Shown piece by piece: positions 8,103 to 19,481 of a stretch of 59,137 nt of DNA. The translations under genes were made by a program, and so were the position numbers. Numbering within the stretch: position 1 is the stretch's first letter; each line of letters opens with the position of its first letter. The DNA comes from Bacillota bacterium (lineage in GTDB: Bacteria > Bacillota > Limnochordia > DTU080): assembly GCA_012838035.1 (NCBI GenBank), contig DUQB01000235.1, positions 1 through 59,137 on the forward strand, written 5' to 3'. The notes under the pieces were generated by a model. The model did not search any database. It was not told the DNA's origin and saw nothing but the letters and a program-made list of their open reading frames with translations.

Positions 8103-9533
8103 ATGATGATGCACAGCGCTACTGAAATCTGGGCTCAGGTTCTTACCCGTGTCAGAGAAGAGCTAGACAACCCGAACTACGACTATTTGCTCGAAGGGAC
8201 CTATGCAATACAAGCGGAAGGCAATTCCTTTCGGGTCGCCGTACCGACGCAGTTTGCTTGTGATTGGCTGAAGGCCCGTCTCCGACCGGAACTAGAGGAG
8301 ATTCTCAGTACCACTACAGGTCACCAGTGGCAGCTGGACTTGGTTGTTGAGTCAGATGCCGCAAACAAAGCGCAAACAAATGGTGCAAACAAACAACAGC
8401 ACGTGGAAATACAAGTGTCCAAGGCTCCGCAGCAGCAGAGTCTCTCCTTCAATGCTCAGAGCGTCACGCCTGCTAAAAAGGTACAAACCGACGCCAAATC
8501 GATTGCCGGTATGCTCAACCCACGCTATACCTTCGACTCTTTTGTTGTGGGAGCAAGCAATCGGTTTGCGCATGCAGCCGCATTAGCAGTGGCGCAGGAG
8601 CCGGGTCGCGTCTACAACCCTCTCTTCCTTTATGGCGGCGTCGGTTTAGGTAAAACGCACCTGATGCACGCAGTTGGCCGCTACACATTAGAGCATCATC
8701 AAGATATGAAGGTTGTCTACGTCTCTTCCGAACGCTTTACTAATGATATGGTCAACTCCATTATGAATAGAACCAACGAGGAGTTCCGGGCTAAATACCG
8801 CCAGGCGGATTTGTTGCTGATCGACGACATCCAATTTGTTGCCGGAAAAGAGCAGACGCAAGAGGAGATCTTCCACACCTTCAATGCGCTCTATGAGGCG
8901 AATAAACAGATTGTATTCTCCAGCGATCGCCAACCAAAAGAGATTCCCACCCTGGAAGACCGTCTTCGATCGCGCTTTGAATGGGGGCTTACCGCAGACA
9001 TTCAGCCGCCCGATTTAGAGACGCGCGTGGCTATTCTGCAAAAGAAAGCCATCTCTGAAGGGTATAACACGAGCAACGAAGTGATGACTTTCATTGCCAA
9101 ACACATACAGTCCAACATCCGTGAACTGGAAGGCGCTTTAATCCGCGTTATGGCTTATGCCGATCTGCACGGCAAGAACCCGGATCCGGAACTGGCCATG
9201 GAAGCGTTGAAGGATGTAGTGAGTCCCACCGCTTTCCAACAAATTACCATTCCTAATATTCAGGAAGTGGTAGCTAATCACTTCGGCATTAAGGTAAGCG
9301 AAATGCGCTCCAAAAAACGCACGCGCGAAATAGCGTTTCCACGTCAAATCGCCATGTATTTGGCACGTGAGCTGACCGACACTTCGTTACCTAGAATCGG
9401 AGAGTACTTCGGTGGCAGAGACCATACGACCGTCATTCATGCCTGTGAAAAGATCAAAGGAGAGAGCAGTTACGATACGGGCTTAGCCGCTTTGATCAAC
9501 GAGCTGAAAGAGCGGTTGAAGGCTCACTATTAG
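8103..9533 (+). CDS. dnaA: Chromosomal replication initiator DnaA
   Basis: A 476-residue AAA+ initiator that binds DnaA boxes and melts the origin. Domain I begins about residue 5 (IWAQVLTRVREEL); domain II is a short Q/N-rich linker. Domain III has Walker A GGVGLGKTHL, Walker B LLIDDIQF and the arginine-rich RLRSRFEWGL sensor region. Domain IV carries the DNA-binding signature GGRDHTTVIHACEKI. A longer frame from 8037 is less likely. The ATG at 8103 follows AAGGAG at a good distance and gives the usual N-terminus; two more ATGs follow immediately. Confidence 0.97.
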   Translation: MMMHSATEIWAQVLTRVREELDNPNYDYLLEGTYAIQAEGNSFRVAVPTQFACDWLKARLRPELEEILSTTTGHQWQLDLVVESDAANKAQTNGANKQQHVEIQVSKAPQQQSLSFNAQSVTPAKKVQTDAKSIAGMLNPRYTFDSFVVGASNRFAHAAALAVAQEPGRVYNPLFLYGGVGLGKTHLMHAVGRYTLEHHQDMKVVYVSSERFTNDMVNSIMNRTNEEFRAKYRQADLLLIDDIQFVAGKEQTQEEIFHTFNALYEANKQIVFSSDRQPKEIPTLEDRLRSRFEWGLTADIQPPDLETRVAILQKKAISEGYNTSNEVMTFIAKHIQSNIRELEGALIRVMAYADLHGKNPDPELAMEALKDVVSPTAFQQITIPNIQEVVANHFGIKVSEMRSKKRTREIAFPRQIAMYLARELTDTSLPRIGEYFGGRDHTTVIHACEKIKGESSYDTGLAALINELKERLKAHY

Positions 9534-9563
9534 GACAAACGGCTTCATATGCTATCAGAGGCC

Positions 9564-9835
9564 TGTGGATAAGTAGGTGCATAATAGGTGGAAAAGGCTG
9601 TGTATAGAGGTTTATAGCCTGTTGATCATTTGTGGACAACTTTGATAAGCTGGGGATAAATTCGGGCCGTTGGGGAGACCGTGGATACATGGAACAAACC
9701 CTCCACAAACGGTGCACAGGCCGAAACACCTTATGCGAAGCCTTAAAACCGCGTAATCCCCAATGTACACAGGTTCTACTAGTACTACTACGACTAACTA
9801 AAATATATCGATCTATTTTATTATCAGTAATAGGA
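9564..9835 (+). other. oriC part 2: DnaA boxes, DnaA-trio-like repeat and AT-rich unwinding element
   Basis: Behind dnaA lie TGTGGATAA (9564-9572), TGTGTATAG (9599-9607) and TGTGGACAA (9631-9639). Further along is a CTA-repeat stretch at 9776-9800, whose complement reads as 3'-GAT-5' triplets. It is immediately followed by an AT-rich segment at 9798-9832. The order boxes, trio, AT-rich DNA matches the basal unwinding system described for B. subtilis between dnaA and dnaN. I therefore infer the duplex opens here. Confidence 0.75.
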
Positions 9836-9862
9836 ACCAAGGCTTAGGGAGGTTATCGCTTC

Positions 9863-10972
9863 ATGGAATTTACATGCCGACATCAAGCGCTCATGCAAGG
9901 GCTTACAGCCGTGGAACGAGCTGTGGCCTCCAACAGTCCCAGACCGGTACTAGCCGGTATCTACCTGGAAGCTAAGGACAACCAACTGCGGATGGTGGCC
10001 ACGGATTTAGAGCTTAGCATTGAGTGTTATGTCCCTGCCGTCGTTATAGAACCCGGCAAGACCGTGCTGGATGGTAAGGTGCTTTCACAGATTGTGCGCA
10101 AGCTGGATAGCGAGGACGTGGCCTATACCTCTATAGACGCCGCCATGGGGCGCATTGAAGGCGGAAAAGCGCGCTTTTCCCTACATACTCTCTATGCCGA
10201 TGAGTTCCCCACCTTACCCGAACTGCCGAACGAGAAGTTTTGGCGGATCTCGCAAAATGTTTTTAAACGCATGGTGAAGCAGACGATCATTGCCGTAAGC
10301 ACCGACGAAGCTCAGCCCAGCCTGAACGGCGTGTTGCTGGAAGTAGAAAACGATGAGTTGCGTATGGTGGCGACCGATATCAATCGGCTGGCTTTTAAGC
10401 GAGCGAAGTTGGCCGAGCCTACCGAAGCGCTGACAAAGCATATCGTCCCGGCGCGCACCTTGCAGGAACTCACGCGGTTGCTGTCCGGGGAAGAAGACAG
10501 CGAGCTGGAATTCATGATTGCAGGTACCCAAGTGGTGTTCAAATCGGGTTCCGTCACAATCATTTCGCGTCTGATCGAGGGGGAATTCCCGGAATACCGA
10601 CGGGCGTTTCCGCAAACGCAGCCTACACGCTTCCGGGTGAATCGCACAGCATTCTTGGCGGCTGTGGAAAGAGCCTCTTTGATAGCCAGACGCAGCGTAC
10701 CGCCGGTCGTTAAGCTCGTCGCCACAGCCGACAATCTATCAGTCAGTTCGCAAGAAGCACAGGTAGGTCAGGTGTATGACGAAGTAGGCGGCGTTAACGA
10801 CGGCGAACCGGGAGAAGCCACCTACCAGGCCTTTTACATCATGGAAGCCCTGCGGGCCATGGATACCGAAGAAGTGATCATGGAGATCGGCGAAGGCTTG
10901 CGACAGGGAAGCATGCGACCGGTGGGCGAAAGCGATTACTTATACGTGCTCATGCCCGTGCGAGTAGGATAA
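9863..10972 (+). CDS. dnaN: DNA polymerase III beta sliding clamp
   Basis: A 369-residue processivity clamp, normal family length. The three repeated clamp domains are visible. The start MEFTCRHQALMQGLTAVERAV and the C-terminal MRPVGESDYLYVLMPVRV are family-typical, the latter near the protein-binding cleft. An upstream GGGAGG lies ten bases before the ATG. First gene after the second oriC element and probably cotranscribed with rlbA and recF (2- and 6-bp gaps). Confidence 0.97.
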   Translation: MEFTCRHQALMQGLTAVERAVASNSPRPVLAGIYLEAKDNQLRMVATDLELSIECYVPAVVIEPGKTVLDGKVLSQIVRKLDSEDVAYTSIDAAMGRIEGGKARFSLHTLYADEFPTLPELPNEKFWRISQNVFKRMVKQTIIAVSTDEAQPSLNGVLLEVENDELRMVATDINRLAFKRAKLAEPTEALTKHIVPARTLQELTRLLSGEEDSELEFMIAGTQVVFKSGSVTIISRLIEGEFPEYRRAFPQTQPTRFRVNRTAFLAAVERASLIARRSVPPVVKLVATADNLSVSSQEAQVGQVYDEVGGVNDGEPGEATYQAFYIMEALRAMDTEEVIMEIGEGLRQGSMRPVGESDYLYVLMPVRVG

Positions 10973-10973
10973 G

Positions 10974-11222
10974 ATGATGGTGGAAAACCAAGCAGCGTCA
11001 CCTCAACCGATTATGATCAGAAGCGTACCCATTGAACTCAGCCGGTTCCTGAAAATAACCAACGTCGTTATGTCGGGGGGAGAGGCCAAAAGCCTTATAC
11101 AAAGCGGCGCAGTACGGGTGAATAGGCAAGTAGAGACGCGCCGCACCCGCAAACTGCATGAAGGCGACATCATAGAGGTGGCCGGAGAGATGTTGTTTGA
11201 GGTGGTTTTGGGTGAGAGGTGA
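10974..11222 (+). CDS. rlbA: S4-domain RNA-binding protein, RlbA/YaaA family
   Basis: An 82-residue protein made almost entirely of an S4 RNA-binding fold (IELSRFLKITNVVMSGGEAK...GAVRVNRQVETRR). In Bacillota this gene lies between dnaN and recF, exactly as here. It starts 1 bp after the dnaN stop and ends 6 bp before recF. Family members associate with ribosomes, but the function is not well established. Confidence 0.92.
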   Translation: MMVENQAASPQPIMIRSVPIELSRFLKITNVVMSGGEAKSLIQSGAVRVNRQVETRRTRKLHEGDIIEVAGEMLFEVVLGER

Positions 11223-11228
11223 CGGTAG

Positions 11229-12371
11229 GTGCGTGTAACCCACGTCAGCTTACATGAATATCGCAACTACCATGAGCTGGTTCTGCCCATAACCGCCAAT
11301 TTGGTGATCTTCGTCGGAGCCAATGCGCAAGGAAAAACCAATCTGCTTGAAGCCATCTACTACCTGGCTACCGCGCGTTCGTTTCGCACGGCCAACGACC
11401 AAGACCTGATCGGATGGCAAGCTGAACAGGCGCAGGCAGCTTGTCGTGTGGAGCGAGAGCTGGGAGAGGCAGATATTTCCATACGTCTTCAACGCGACAA
11501 GCCGAAGATCATTACGGTAAACGGGCAGCATCTGCGCAGGCACGGCGATCTCTTCGGCTACTTGAACGTCGTGACTTTTACTCCCGACGACCTGCAGCTG
11601 ATCAAGGGGAGTCCTGCGGAAAGACGTCGCTTTTTAGATATGGAGTTGACGCAAGTTAGTCCGACTTACCGCCATGATTTAGCGGCGTACAACCGCATTC
11701 TCAAGCAGAGAAACAATCTCTTGCGCACCTTGGCGGAACAGCGCGGCAGTGCGGATATGCTGGCGGTATGGGATGAGCAACTGATCGAAACGGGCAGTCG
11801 CTTGATGGTGAAGCGAGCCGAGGCTGTTTTACGGTTATCGGAGTTGGGGCGGTACGTGCATCACGATCTTACGAATGGGAAAGAGACGCTAAGCATACGT
11901 TACCGGCCGTTTTTCGCCAAACCTCAGGAACTTGCGCCCGAAGAAGGCGCTTGGGAGAGCTTGGTCAGGGTCCAAGACCGTTTTCGTGTAGAAATGCGGC
12001 GTTTGAGAGCGGCTGAGATGGGACGAGGGCAGTCTTTGGTAGGTCCGCAACGCGACGATCTGGAGTTCCTGGTGAACGATTATGATGTGCGCTCTTTCGG
12101 TTCGCAAGGGCAGCAACGCAGCGCCGTACTCTCTTGTAAACTTGCGGAGATCGAGTTCATGCGCTCAGAGATAAGCGAGTATCCGGTGTTGTTATTAGAC
12201 GACGTCATGTCCGAACTTGATGCTCAACGCCGACATTACTTTCTCAACATGGTTAACGGCTTGGTTCATACTTTTATTACTACTACCGCGCACCAAGAAC
12301 TCTCCGCATCGTTCCTAAAGGAAGCGCAAGTAGCGCGCATCGCGGCAGGTCGGGTGCTGCAAGCTCCATAA
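11229..12371 (+). CDS. recF: RecF DNA repair and gap-binding ATPase
   Basis: A 380-residue SMC-like ATPase that binds gapped DNA and helps load RecA with RecO and RecR. Walker A is GANAQGKTNLLEAIYYL, the signature region is SFGSQGQQRSAVLSCKLAE and Walker B is PVLLLDDVMSELD. It starts at a GTG at 11229, with AGAGGTGA upstream overlapping the end of rlbA. It is the last gene of the dnaA-to-recF core before remB. Confidence 0.96.
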   Translation: MRVTHVSLHEYRNYHELVLPITANLVIFVGANAQGKTNLLEAIYYLATARSFRTANDQDLIGWQAEQAQAACRVERELGEADISIRLQRDKPKIITVNGQHLRRHGDLFGYLNVVTFTPDDLQLIKGSPAERRRFLDMELTQVSPTYRHDLAAYNRILKQRNNLLRTLAEQRGSADMLAVWDEQLIETGSRLMVKRAEAVLRLSELGRYVHHDLTNGKETLSIRYRPFFAKPQELAPEEGAWESLVRVQDRFRVEMRRLRAAEMGRGQSLVGPQRDDLEFLVNDYDVRSFGSQGQQRSAVLSCKLAEIEFMRSEISEYPVLLLDDVMSELDAQRRHYFLNMVNGLVHTFITTTAHQELSASFLKEAQVARIAAGRVLQAP

Positions 12372-12398
12372 AGAGCGAAACGCTTTCGGAGGTGCCGT

Positions 12399-12650
12399 AT
12401 GTATCTGCATATCGGCGACGATGTTGTTGTAGCATTGGCCGATTTGGTGGCCATTATCGCAGCGGACAGCATGGAACGCAGCACAGACAACCGCAACTTT
12501 ATGCAAAAAGTCGGCGTAGAGTTAAACGGTGATGCGGAAATAAACGCCTGGGTTATTACAAAAAATAAGGTGTATGGGTCACCGGTCTCTTCACTTACGC
12601 TGAAAAAGCGAGCCGGTTTTTTACCAGCGATGGGGGAGGAAAACAGTTAA
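12399..12650 (+). CDS. remB: RemB/YaaB (DUF370) regulator-like protein
   Basis: An 83-residue protein starting MYLHIGDDVVVALADLVAII, the signature of the DUF370 family. In B. subtilis the homologue yaaB/remB lies between recF and gyrB and influences extracellular matrix gene expression. Position here is the same, 27 bp after recF with GGAGG before the ATG. The C-terminal half carries basic residues (LKKRAGF) and may contact nucleic acid, as in RemA-type proteins; that is inference. Confidence 0.9.
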   Translation: MYLHIGDDVVVALADLVAIIAADSMERSTDNRNFMQKVGVELNGDAEINAWVITKNKVYGSPVSSLTLKKRAGFLPAMGEENS

Positions 12651-12690
12651 GTAAGCAGTGCCGCTATTGCGTCAACTTATCGTTCTCTTT

Positions 12691-12719
12691 TTGACAGGTT
12701 GTCCTGGTTATACTAAGAT
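12691..12719 (+). promoter_or_regulatory. Candidate sigma-A promoter for gyrB
   Basis: TTGACA at 12691-12696 and TAAGAT at 12714-12719 have a 17-base spacer. They lie about 130 bases upstream of the gyrB ATG in the gene-free stretch after remB. The -35 is perfect; the -10 matches four of six consensus bases. Confidence 0.6.
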
Positions 12720-12829
12720 AGTATCACTAGCAAAAGTTGATTTAGCGTGTCTTTAAGGCCCGCTTAGCCAGGTTACCGGCCGTGTTTGGTGGGGGAGAGG
12801 CTGACATGGCACGATATGGTTGTGTTTGA

Positions 12830-14758
<1,929 letters not shown>

Positions 14759-14787
14759 ACGACGGCGAGCAAGCGGAGGTGCCTGTA

Positions 14788-15279
14788 TTGCGCGAAGACG
14801 AGCGGGACGGCAAAAACAGGCGGCAGTTTGCAGTGGTTGCTTGGTTGGGCGTGTTGGGGGCCGTTGTCGTAATGGTCGGCGCTTTATACTTCACTCCGCG
14901 CCGAACGGAACCCGACACACTGTTGGCAGCGCCTCCTATGCTTGCGTTTAGCGGTCCCGCATTCCAGAAGAAACCTCCGGATCCTATCGTAGTTCGTCTG
15001 CGCAACCTGATCGTGTTATGCAGTAGGTCGGATTTAATTGCGGCAGCCGCGTATATCGATCCGGAAAGTACGTTGGCCGGTCGTCCCGAGGCGGTTTGCG
15101 GCGCATTGACAGGCATGTTCCCGCACGGCGTACCTACGGATTACCGCTTTGAGCATTATGCCGCGGTTGATGATGAAGCTTCCGTATATATTTCGATTCA
15201 TGCCGGCCAACATGCTGGTGAACGCTACATTTTCAATATGCGCCGGGTGAAAGGTAAGTGGTATTTTACCGTACCATAG
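14788..15279 (+). CDS. Small membrane-anchored protein between gyrB and gyrA, unknown function
   Basis: About 163 residues. A charged N-terminus (REDERDGKNRR) leads into one transmembrane segment (roughly residues 14-34, AVVAWLGVLGAVVVMVGALYF). The extracytoplasmic part of about 125 residues ends in MRRVKGKWYFTVP. That last strand, with its helical start DLIAAAAYID, resembles the NTF2-like fold of lipoprotein-type DUF4878 domains, but the similarity is weak. A GTG at 14779 overlaps the Shine-Dalgarno, so I choose the TTG at 14788, nine bases after GGAGG. It is 29 bp after gyrB and 29 bp before gyrA, so probably cotranscribed. I do not recognise it. Confidence 0.8.
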   Translation: MREDERDGKNRRQFAVVAWLGVLGAVVVMVGALYFTPRRTEPDTLLAAPPMLAFSGPAFQKKPPDPIVVRLRNLIVLCSRSDLIAAAAYIDPESTLAGRPEAVCGALTGMFPHGVPTDYRFEHYAAVDDEASVYISIHAGQHAGERYIFNMRRVKGKWYFTVP

Positions 15280-15308
15280 GCTCTGTATGTAGGTAGGAGA
15301 GTGAAGGC

Positions 15309-17747
15309 ATGTCTGTGGATTTCCCGATAGGTAAGGTTATCCCTACCGTACTGGAAGAAGAGATGCGCAGTTCTTACTTGAACTATGCAATGAGCGTCAT
15401 TGTCGATCGAGCCCTGCCTGATGTCCGAGACGGACTAAAGCCTGTACAAAGACGCATTCTCTACTCCATGTTCGAGTTGGGGTTACGCCCCGATCGTCCC
15501 CATAAGAAATCGGCGCGCGTAACCGGTGAGTGTATGGGTAAATACCATCCGCACGGCGACTCCGCGATTTATGACGCTATGGTGAGAATGGGGCAGGATT
15601 TCTCATACCGGTACATGCTGGTAGACGGGCACGGCAACTTCGGCAGTATCGACGGTGACCCGCCGGCCGCCATGCGTTATACCGAGGCCAGGCTATCCAG
15701 ACTAGCGCTGGAGATGTTGCGTGATATCGACAAGGACACGGTGGATTTTTATCCCAATTTTGATGAGTCGCTTGAACAACCTCGAGTGTTGCCGGGGCGA
15801 ATCCCGAATTTGTTGATTAACGGCGCTACGGGCATTGCCGTAGGCATGTCGACCAACATCCCGCCGCACAACCTGAACGAAGTGATCGACGCGTTAGTGC
15901 TGATGATCGACAAACCCGACGTCACCATTAAAGAGATCATGAAGGTGATCAAGGGGCCCGATTTTCCAACGGGGGCCGTAATTGTAGGTCGCGATGGGAT
16001 AGAAGAGGCTTATAACACCGGACGCGGTCGCGTTGTGATGCGCGCGCGGGTAAACATTGAAACCGAACGGAACAATCGGCAACGCATCGTAGTTACCGAA
16101 ATTCCTTATATGGTGAATAAGGCGCAGTTGGTAGAGCGGATCGCGATGCTGCACAACGAGAAAAAAGTGGAAGGCATTGCCGCCTTGCGCGATGAGTCGG
16201 ACAGACACGGGATGCGCATCGTCATTGAATTGCGGCGAGACGTCAACCCCCATGTGACGCTTAACCAGCTTTACAAGCATTCACCGATGCAAGCGACCTT
16301 TGGGGTTATCATGCTGTGCTTGGTGGATAACGAGCCGAAGATCCTGAATATCCGCCAGATGCTCGGTTACTACCTGGATCATCAGCGCGACGTGGTGACG
16401 CGTCGCACTCAGTTTGAACTCAATAAGGCGCAAGATGACGCGCACCTGGTTGAAGGTTACCTACTGGCTCTGGATCATATCGACGAGATCATTTCCATCA
16501 TTCGATCTTCAGCTAACGATCAAGATGCCAAAGAGAAGCTGATCGCGCGTTTCGGCTTTACCGAGCGACAAGCGGTAGGCATCTTGGATATGCAACTACG
16601 GCGGCTCACCGGATTAGAGCGCGACAAGCTGGAAATCAGGTATGCCGAGCTGAAGAAGACTATTGCGGAATTGCAAGAGATTCTCAACAACGAAAGCAGA
16701 CTGATGGGCGTCATTCGTGAGGAACTGCTCGCGGTAAGGGAGAAATTCGGCGACGAACGTCGGACGGAAATTGTGGCGGGCGAAGATGACATTGATATCG
16801 AGGATCTGATCGCCGAGGAAGATGTGGTGATCACTCTTACCCATACCGGTTACATCAAGCGGTTACCGCTGTCCTCGTGGCGCAGTCAAAAGCGGGGCGG
16901 TCGCGGTATTATCGCCATGAGCACGAAGGAAGAAGACTTTGTTGAGCATCTGTTTGTCTCCTCAACGCATACGAACGTGCTCTTTATTACCAACCGCGGT
17001 TTAATGTATCGGTTACGTGCATACGAAATTCCCGACGCGGGGCGTAATGCGCGGGGTACGGCCATTGTCAACCTGCTGGAGATTGGAAAAGGCGAGAGAA
17101 TACAAGCCACCTTGCACGTAGATGAGCTGGATGATAAACATTACCTCGTCACGGCTACTCGCAACGGCACGATTAAGAAAACTTTGCTGTCTGAGTACGA
17201 CAGCAAACGCAACGGCCTCATCGCCGTAACCATTGACGATGATGATGAGCTGGTCGGAGTAGCCGTCACCAACGGCAACTGCGATTTGATCATGGTCACG
17301 CGTTTGGGACAGGCTATTCGCTTCCATGAATCGGAAGTAAGGGCTATGGGCAGATCGGCTCGCGGGGTGAAGGGAATCACGCTGGAACGAAACGATGCCG
17401 TTGTGGGTTTCGACATCGCCGATACCGATAAAGATTTGCTGGTGGCGACTACCAGCGGTTATGGTAAACGCACGCCGATCGGCGAGTACCGGGTAACCAG
17501 TCGAGCCGGCAAGGGTATACGTACGTTGAACATCACGCCGAAGAATGGTTATATCGTAGGCATAAAGGTTGTCTCCGCCGATGACGAGGTTATGTTCATC
17601 ACCAGGGAAGGTATCCTTATTCGGATGGAGATCGCGGGAATATCCGTGATGGGCCGGGCTACTCAAGGCGTCCGCCTCATGAAGCTGGAAGAGGACGATG
17701 AGCTGATTGCTTTGGCTCACGTAGTGACGAACGAAGAGGACGAATAA
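15309..17747 (+). CDS. gyrA: DNA gyrase subunit A
   Basis: An 812-residue breakage-reunion subunit. The catalytic tyrosine is Y124 in [10 protein letters not shown], and the quinolone-resistance region [12 protein letters not shown] precedes it. The C-terminal beta-pinwheel carries the GyrA-box SQKRGGRGI needed for wrapping DNA, which favours gyrase over topoisomerase IV. The gene is closed by a strong terminator. Confidence 0.97.
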   Translation: MSVDFPIGKVIPTVLEEEMRSSYLNYAMSVIVDRALPDVRDGLKPVQRRILYSMFELGLRPDRPHKKSARVTGECMGKYHPHGDSAIYDAMVRMGQDFSYRYMLVDGHGNFGSIDGDPPAAMRYTEARLSRLALEMLRDIDKDTVDFYPNFDESLEQPRVLPGRIPNLLINGATGIAVGMSTNIPPHNLNEVIDALVLMIDKPDVTIKEIMKVIKGPDFPTGAVIVGRDGIEEAYNTGRGRVVMRARVNIETERNNRQRIVVTEIPYMVNKAQLVERIAMLHNEKKVEGIAALRDESDRHGMRIVIELRRDVNPHVTLNQLYKHSPMQATFGVIMLCLVDNEPKILNIRQMLGYYLDHQRDVVTRRTQFELNKAQDDAHLVEGYLLALDHIDEIISIIRSSANDQDAKEKLIARFGFTERQAVGILDMQLRRLTGLERDKLEIRYAELKKTIAELQEILNNESRLMGVIREELLAVREKFGDERRTEIVAGEDDIDIEDLIAEEDVVITLTHTGYIKRLPLSSWRSQKRGGRGIIAMSTKEEDFVEHLFVSSTHTNVLFITNRGLMYRLRAYEIPDAGRNARGTAIVNLLEIGKGERIQATLHVDELDDKHYLVTATRNGTIKKTLLSEYDSKRNGLIAVTIDDDDELVGVAVTNGNCDLIMVTRLGQAIRFHESEVRAMGRSARGVKGITLERNDAVVGFDIADTDKDLLVATTSGYGKRTPIGEYRVTSRAGKGIRTLNITPKNGYIVGIKVVSADDEVMFITREGILIRMEIAGISVMGRATQGVRLMKLEEDDELIALAHVVTNEEDE

Positions 17748-17761
17748 AATAGAGGTAGAAG

Positions 17762-17802
17762 GCAGCCGACTCGGTGCAAACACCGAGTTGGTTGCTTTTT
17801 TT
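17762..17802 (+). terminator. Strong intrinsic terminator after gyrA
   Basis: A 15-bp near-perfect stem (GCAGCCGACTCGGTG with CACCGAGTTGGTTGC), loop CAAA, then seven T residues. It starts 15 bases after the gyrA stop and ends the dnaA-gyrA gene block. Confidence 0.93.
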
Positions 17803-18160
17803 GTTATCACCATATGCCGCAGGTAAGTTATGTATTGCCGGCAGTGCAGTGGTTATTCCTGTATGATAACCGATAAGGTTTCACACACCGCTTATTTCAT
17901 GTGAAATTCGTTAGCGCAAATATCTAGGGATTTGCAGGAGATGCGATGGAGACAACGAAGTACCGACTAATGATTGTTGTGTTTTAACATGTAAGACAAC
18001 ATACATGTTTAGGCAACCGGGTAGCACGGCCGCAGTATCGCCACATAGTGCAAAAACGAGAAGATAAGGATGTGATGCGGTTAGGAGCAGCAATCAGGTC
18101 GTCGAGCCGGAGTTTTTATTACTGATCATCGGATAAAAATGAAAGATGGGAGTGACAGGT
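17803..18160. other. Intergenic region before the solute-binding protein gene
   Basis: About 360 bp without a supportable gene. Both strands carry only short frames without ribosome-binding sites. It should hold the promoter for the cluster starting at 18161, but I cannot fix a -35/-10 pair with confidence. Confidence 0.6.
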
Positions 18161-19429
18161 ATGAGTAAACGCGCATGGCTGCTGTTGGTTTTTCTTCTTT
18201 TAGGTCTTTATGCAAGCGTAGCCGCCGGTGACGTTGTTGTTCTCCTTCCCGCCGGAGATGCCGAACGAGCGATGCATGAGGAAATCGCACAGCGGTATAT
18301 GAAGGAACATCCGAGTACGAACATCGTTTTTCAGTATGTGGTAGGTTCAGGTCAGACTCTCGAAAAGGCGATGACGATGATTGCTGCGGGCATAGCGCCG
18401 GACTTGATGTATATGAGTCCGACGGCGCTGGAGGCCTTTGCCGCAGTGGGCGCGGTGGAAGATTTGTGGCCTTGGGTGGAGATATCCGGTACGGATTTAA
18501 GCATACTGCATCCACAAGCGCTGGCAGGTTATCAAATGTATTATCCCGGTCAATTGCTGGGCATGCCCCGGTTGTTTTTACATCACGCCATGGTCTATAA
18601 CGCCGATATGTTCAGCGAACGCGGAATGATTCCGCCCGGCTATGGTACGCACTGGGACGATTTTGCCAAAGCCGTAGGCAACCTTACTCAGGATACCGAT
18701 GGTGATGGTAAGTTCGACAAATTCGGTTTTTGGATGCGCGGTTGGTATAGAACGCCGACCTATTTCATGCCTCTGTTACATGCCTTCGGCGGTTCCATCT
18801 TTAACCCGGATCGCTCAGGTTCCTCTCTACTGCAAACCGATACGGTACGTATGTTCGAAAATGTTTTCGACATCTTTAGGCGGTATGAACCGCCGTTTAG
18901 TACGACGGCTATTCAAAATTTACAACGCACTTCCCAGTTGGCGATGTGGTATGACCTCAATTCCGCTATGCTTGCCTACGATTTTAGTTTTACCTGGGGC
19001 GTAGCACCACTGCCGGCAGAGAAAAACGGTCACGGCATCGGTTTGTACGATGTGGGTTTGGCTATGTTAAGCGCCGGTAAGAACAAGGCTGAAGCATGGG
19101 ACTTCCTCCTATATACCATTTCGTATGAAGCGCAAAAGATCGCGGCTGATCATGGGTTTATTCCCGTACGGAAAGATGTGGTATCTGAAGGCAACCTGTT
19201 TGCTACGCTGCCGAAGTCGGTACAGTCTACACTGCTGCGAAACATTATGAGCGCAAATGTGAACTCTTTGGCTTTACTAGCCGGTCCGCATTACTCTACT
19301 GTAAACCAAATCCTGGGCGATGGTTTGCTCAACCTGAAGAATGAAGCGCAGATGCCCGTACGCAACGCCTTGGTAGAGATGGATCGCCTAATCAACAACA
19401 CTTTGGCGCAACCTTGGCCGCCGAATTAA
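18161..19429 (+). CDS. Extracellular solute-binding protein, family 1 (sugar ABC type)
   Basis: About 422 residues with an N-terminal Sec signal (MSKRAWLLLVFLLLGLYAS, cleaved near AAG). No lipobox cysteine is present. After the signal the pattern EIAQRYMKEHPSTNIVFQYVVGSG and GIAPDLMYMSPTALEAFAAVGAVEDL is typical of family 1 carbohydrate-binding proteins, as are VKFD-like DTDGDGKFDKFGF and LGAMPRLF-like residues. An ATG at 18146 is in frame, but the one at 18161 fits the GGGAG element better. No permease or ATPase gene is adjacent, so the partner proteins must be encoded elsewhere or it scavenges alone. Confidence 0.88.
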   Translation: MSKRAWLLLVFLLLGLYASVAAGDVVVLLPAGDAERAMHEEIAQRYMKEHPSTNIVFQYVVGSGQTLEKAMTMIAAGIAPDLMYMSPTALEAFAAVGAVEDLWPWVEISGTDLSILHPQALAGYQMYYPGQLLGMPRLFLHHAMVYNADMFSERGMIPPGYGTHWDDFAKAVGNLTQDTDGDGKFDKFGFWMRGWYRTPTYFMPLLHAFGGSIFNPDRSGSSLLQTDTVRMFENVFDIFRRYEPPFSTTAIQNLQRTSQLAMWYDLNSAMLAYDFSFTWGVAPLPAEKNGHGIGLYDVGLAMLSAGKNKAEAWDFLLYTISYEAQKIAADHGFIPVRKDVVSEGNLFATLPKSVQSTLLRNIMSANVNSLALLAGPHYSTVNQILGDGLLNLKNEAQMPVRNALVEMDRLINNTLAQPWPPN

Positions 19430-19481
19430 GTAGTTCAGCACCTACCGGAATACAACCAGGTATGACGAGGAGGATGAAGAC

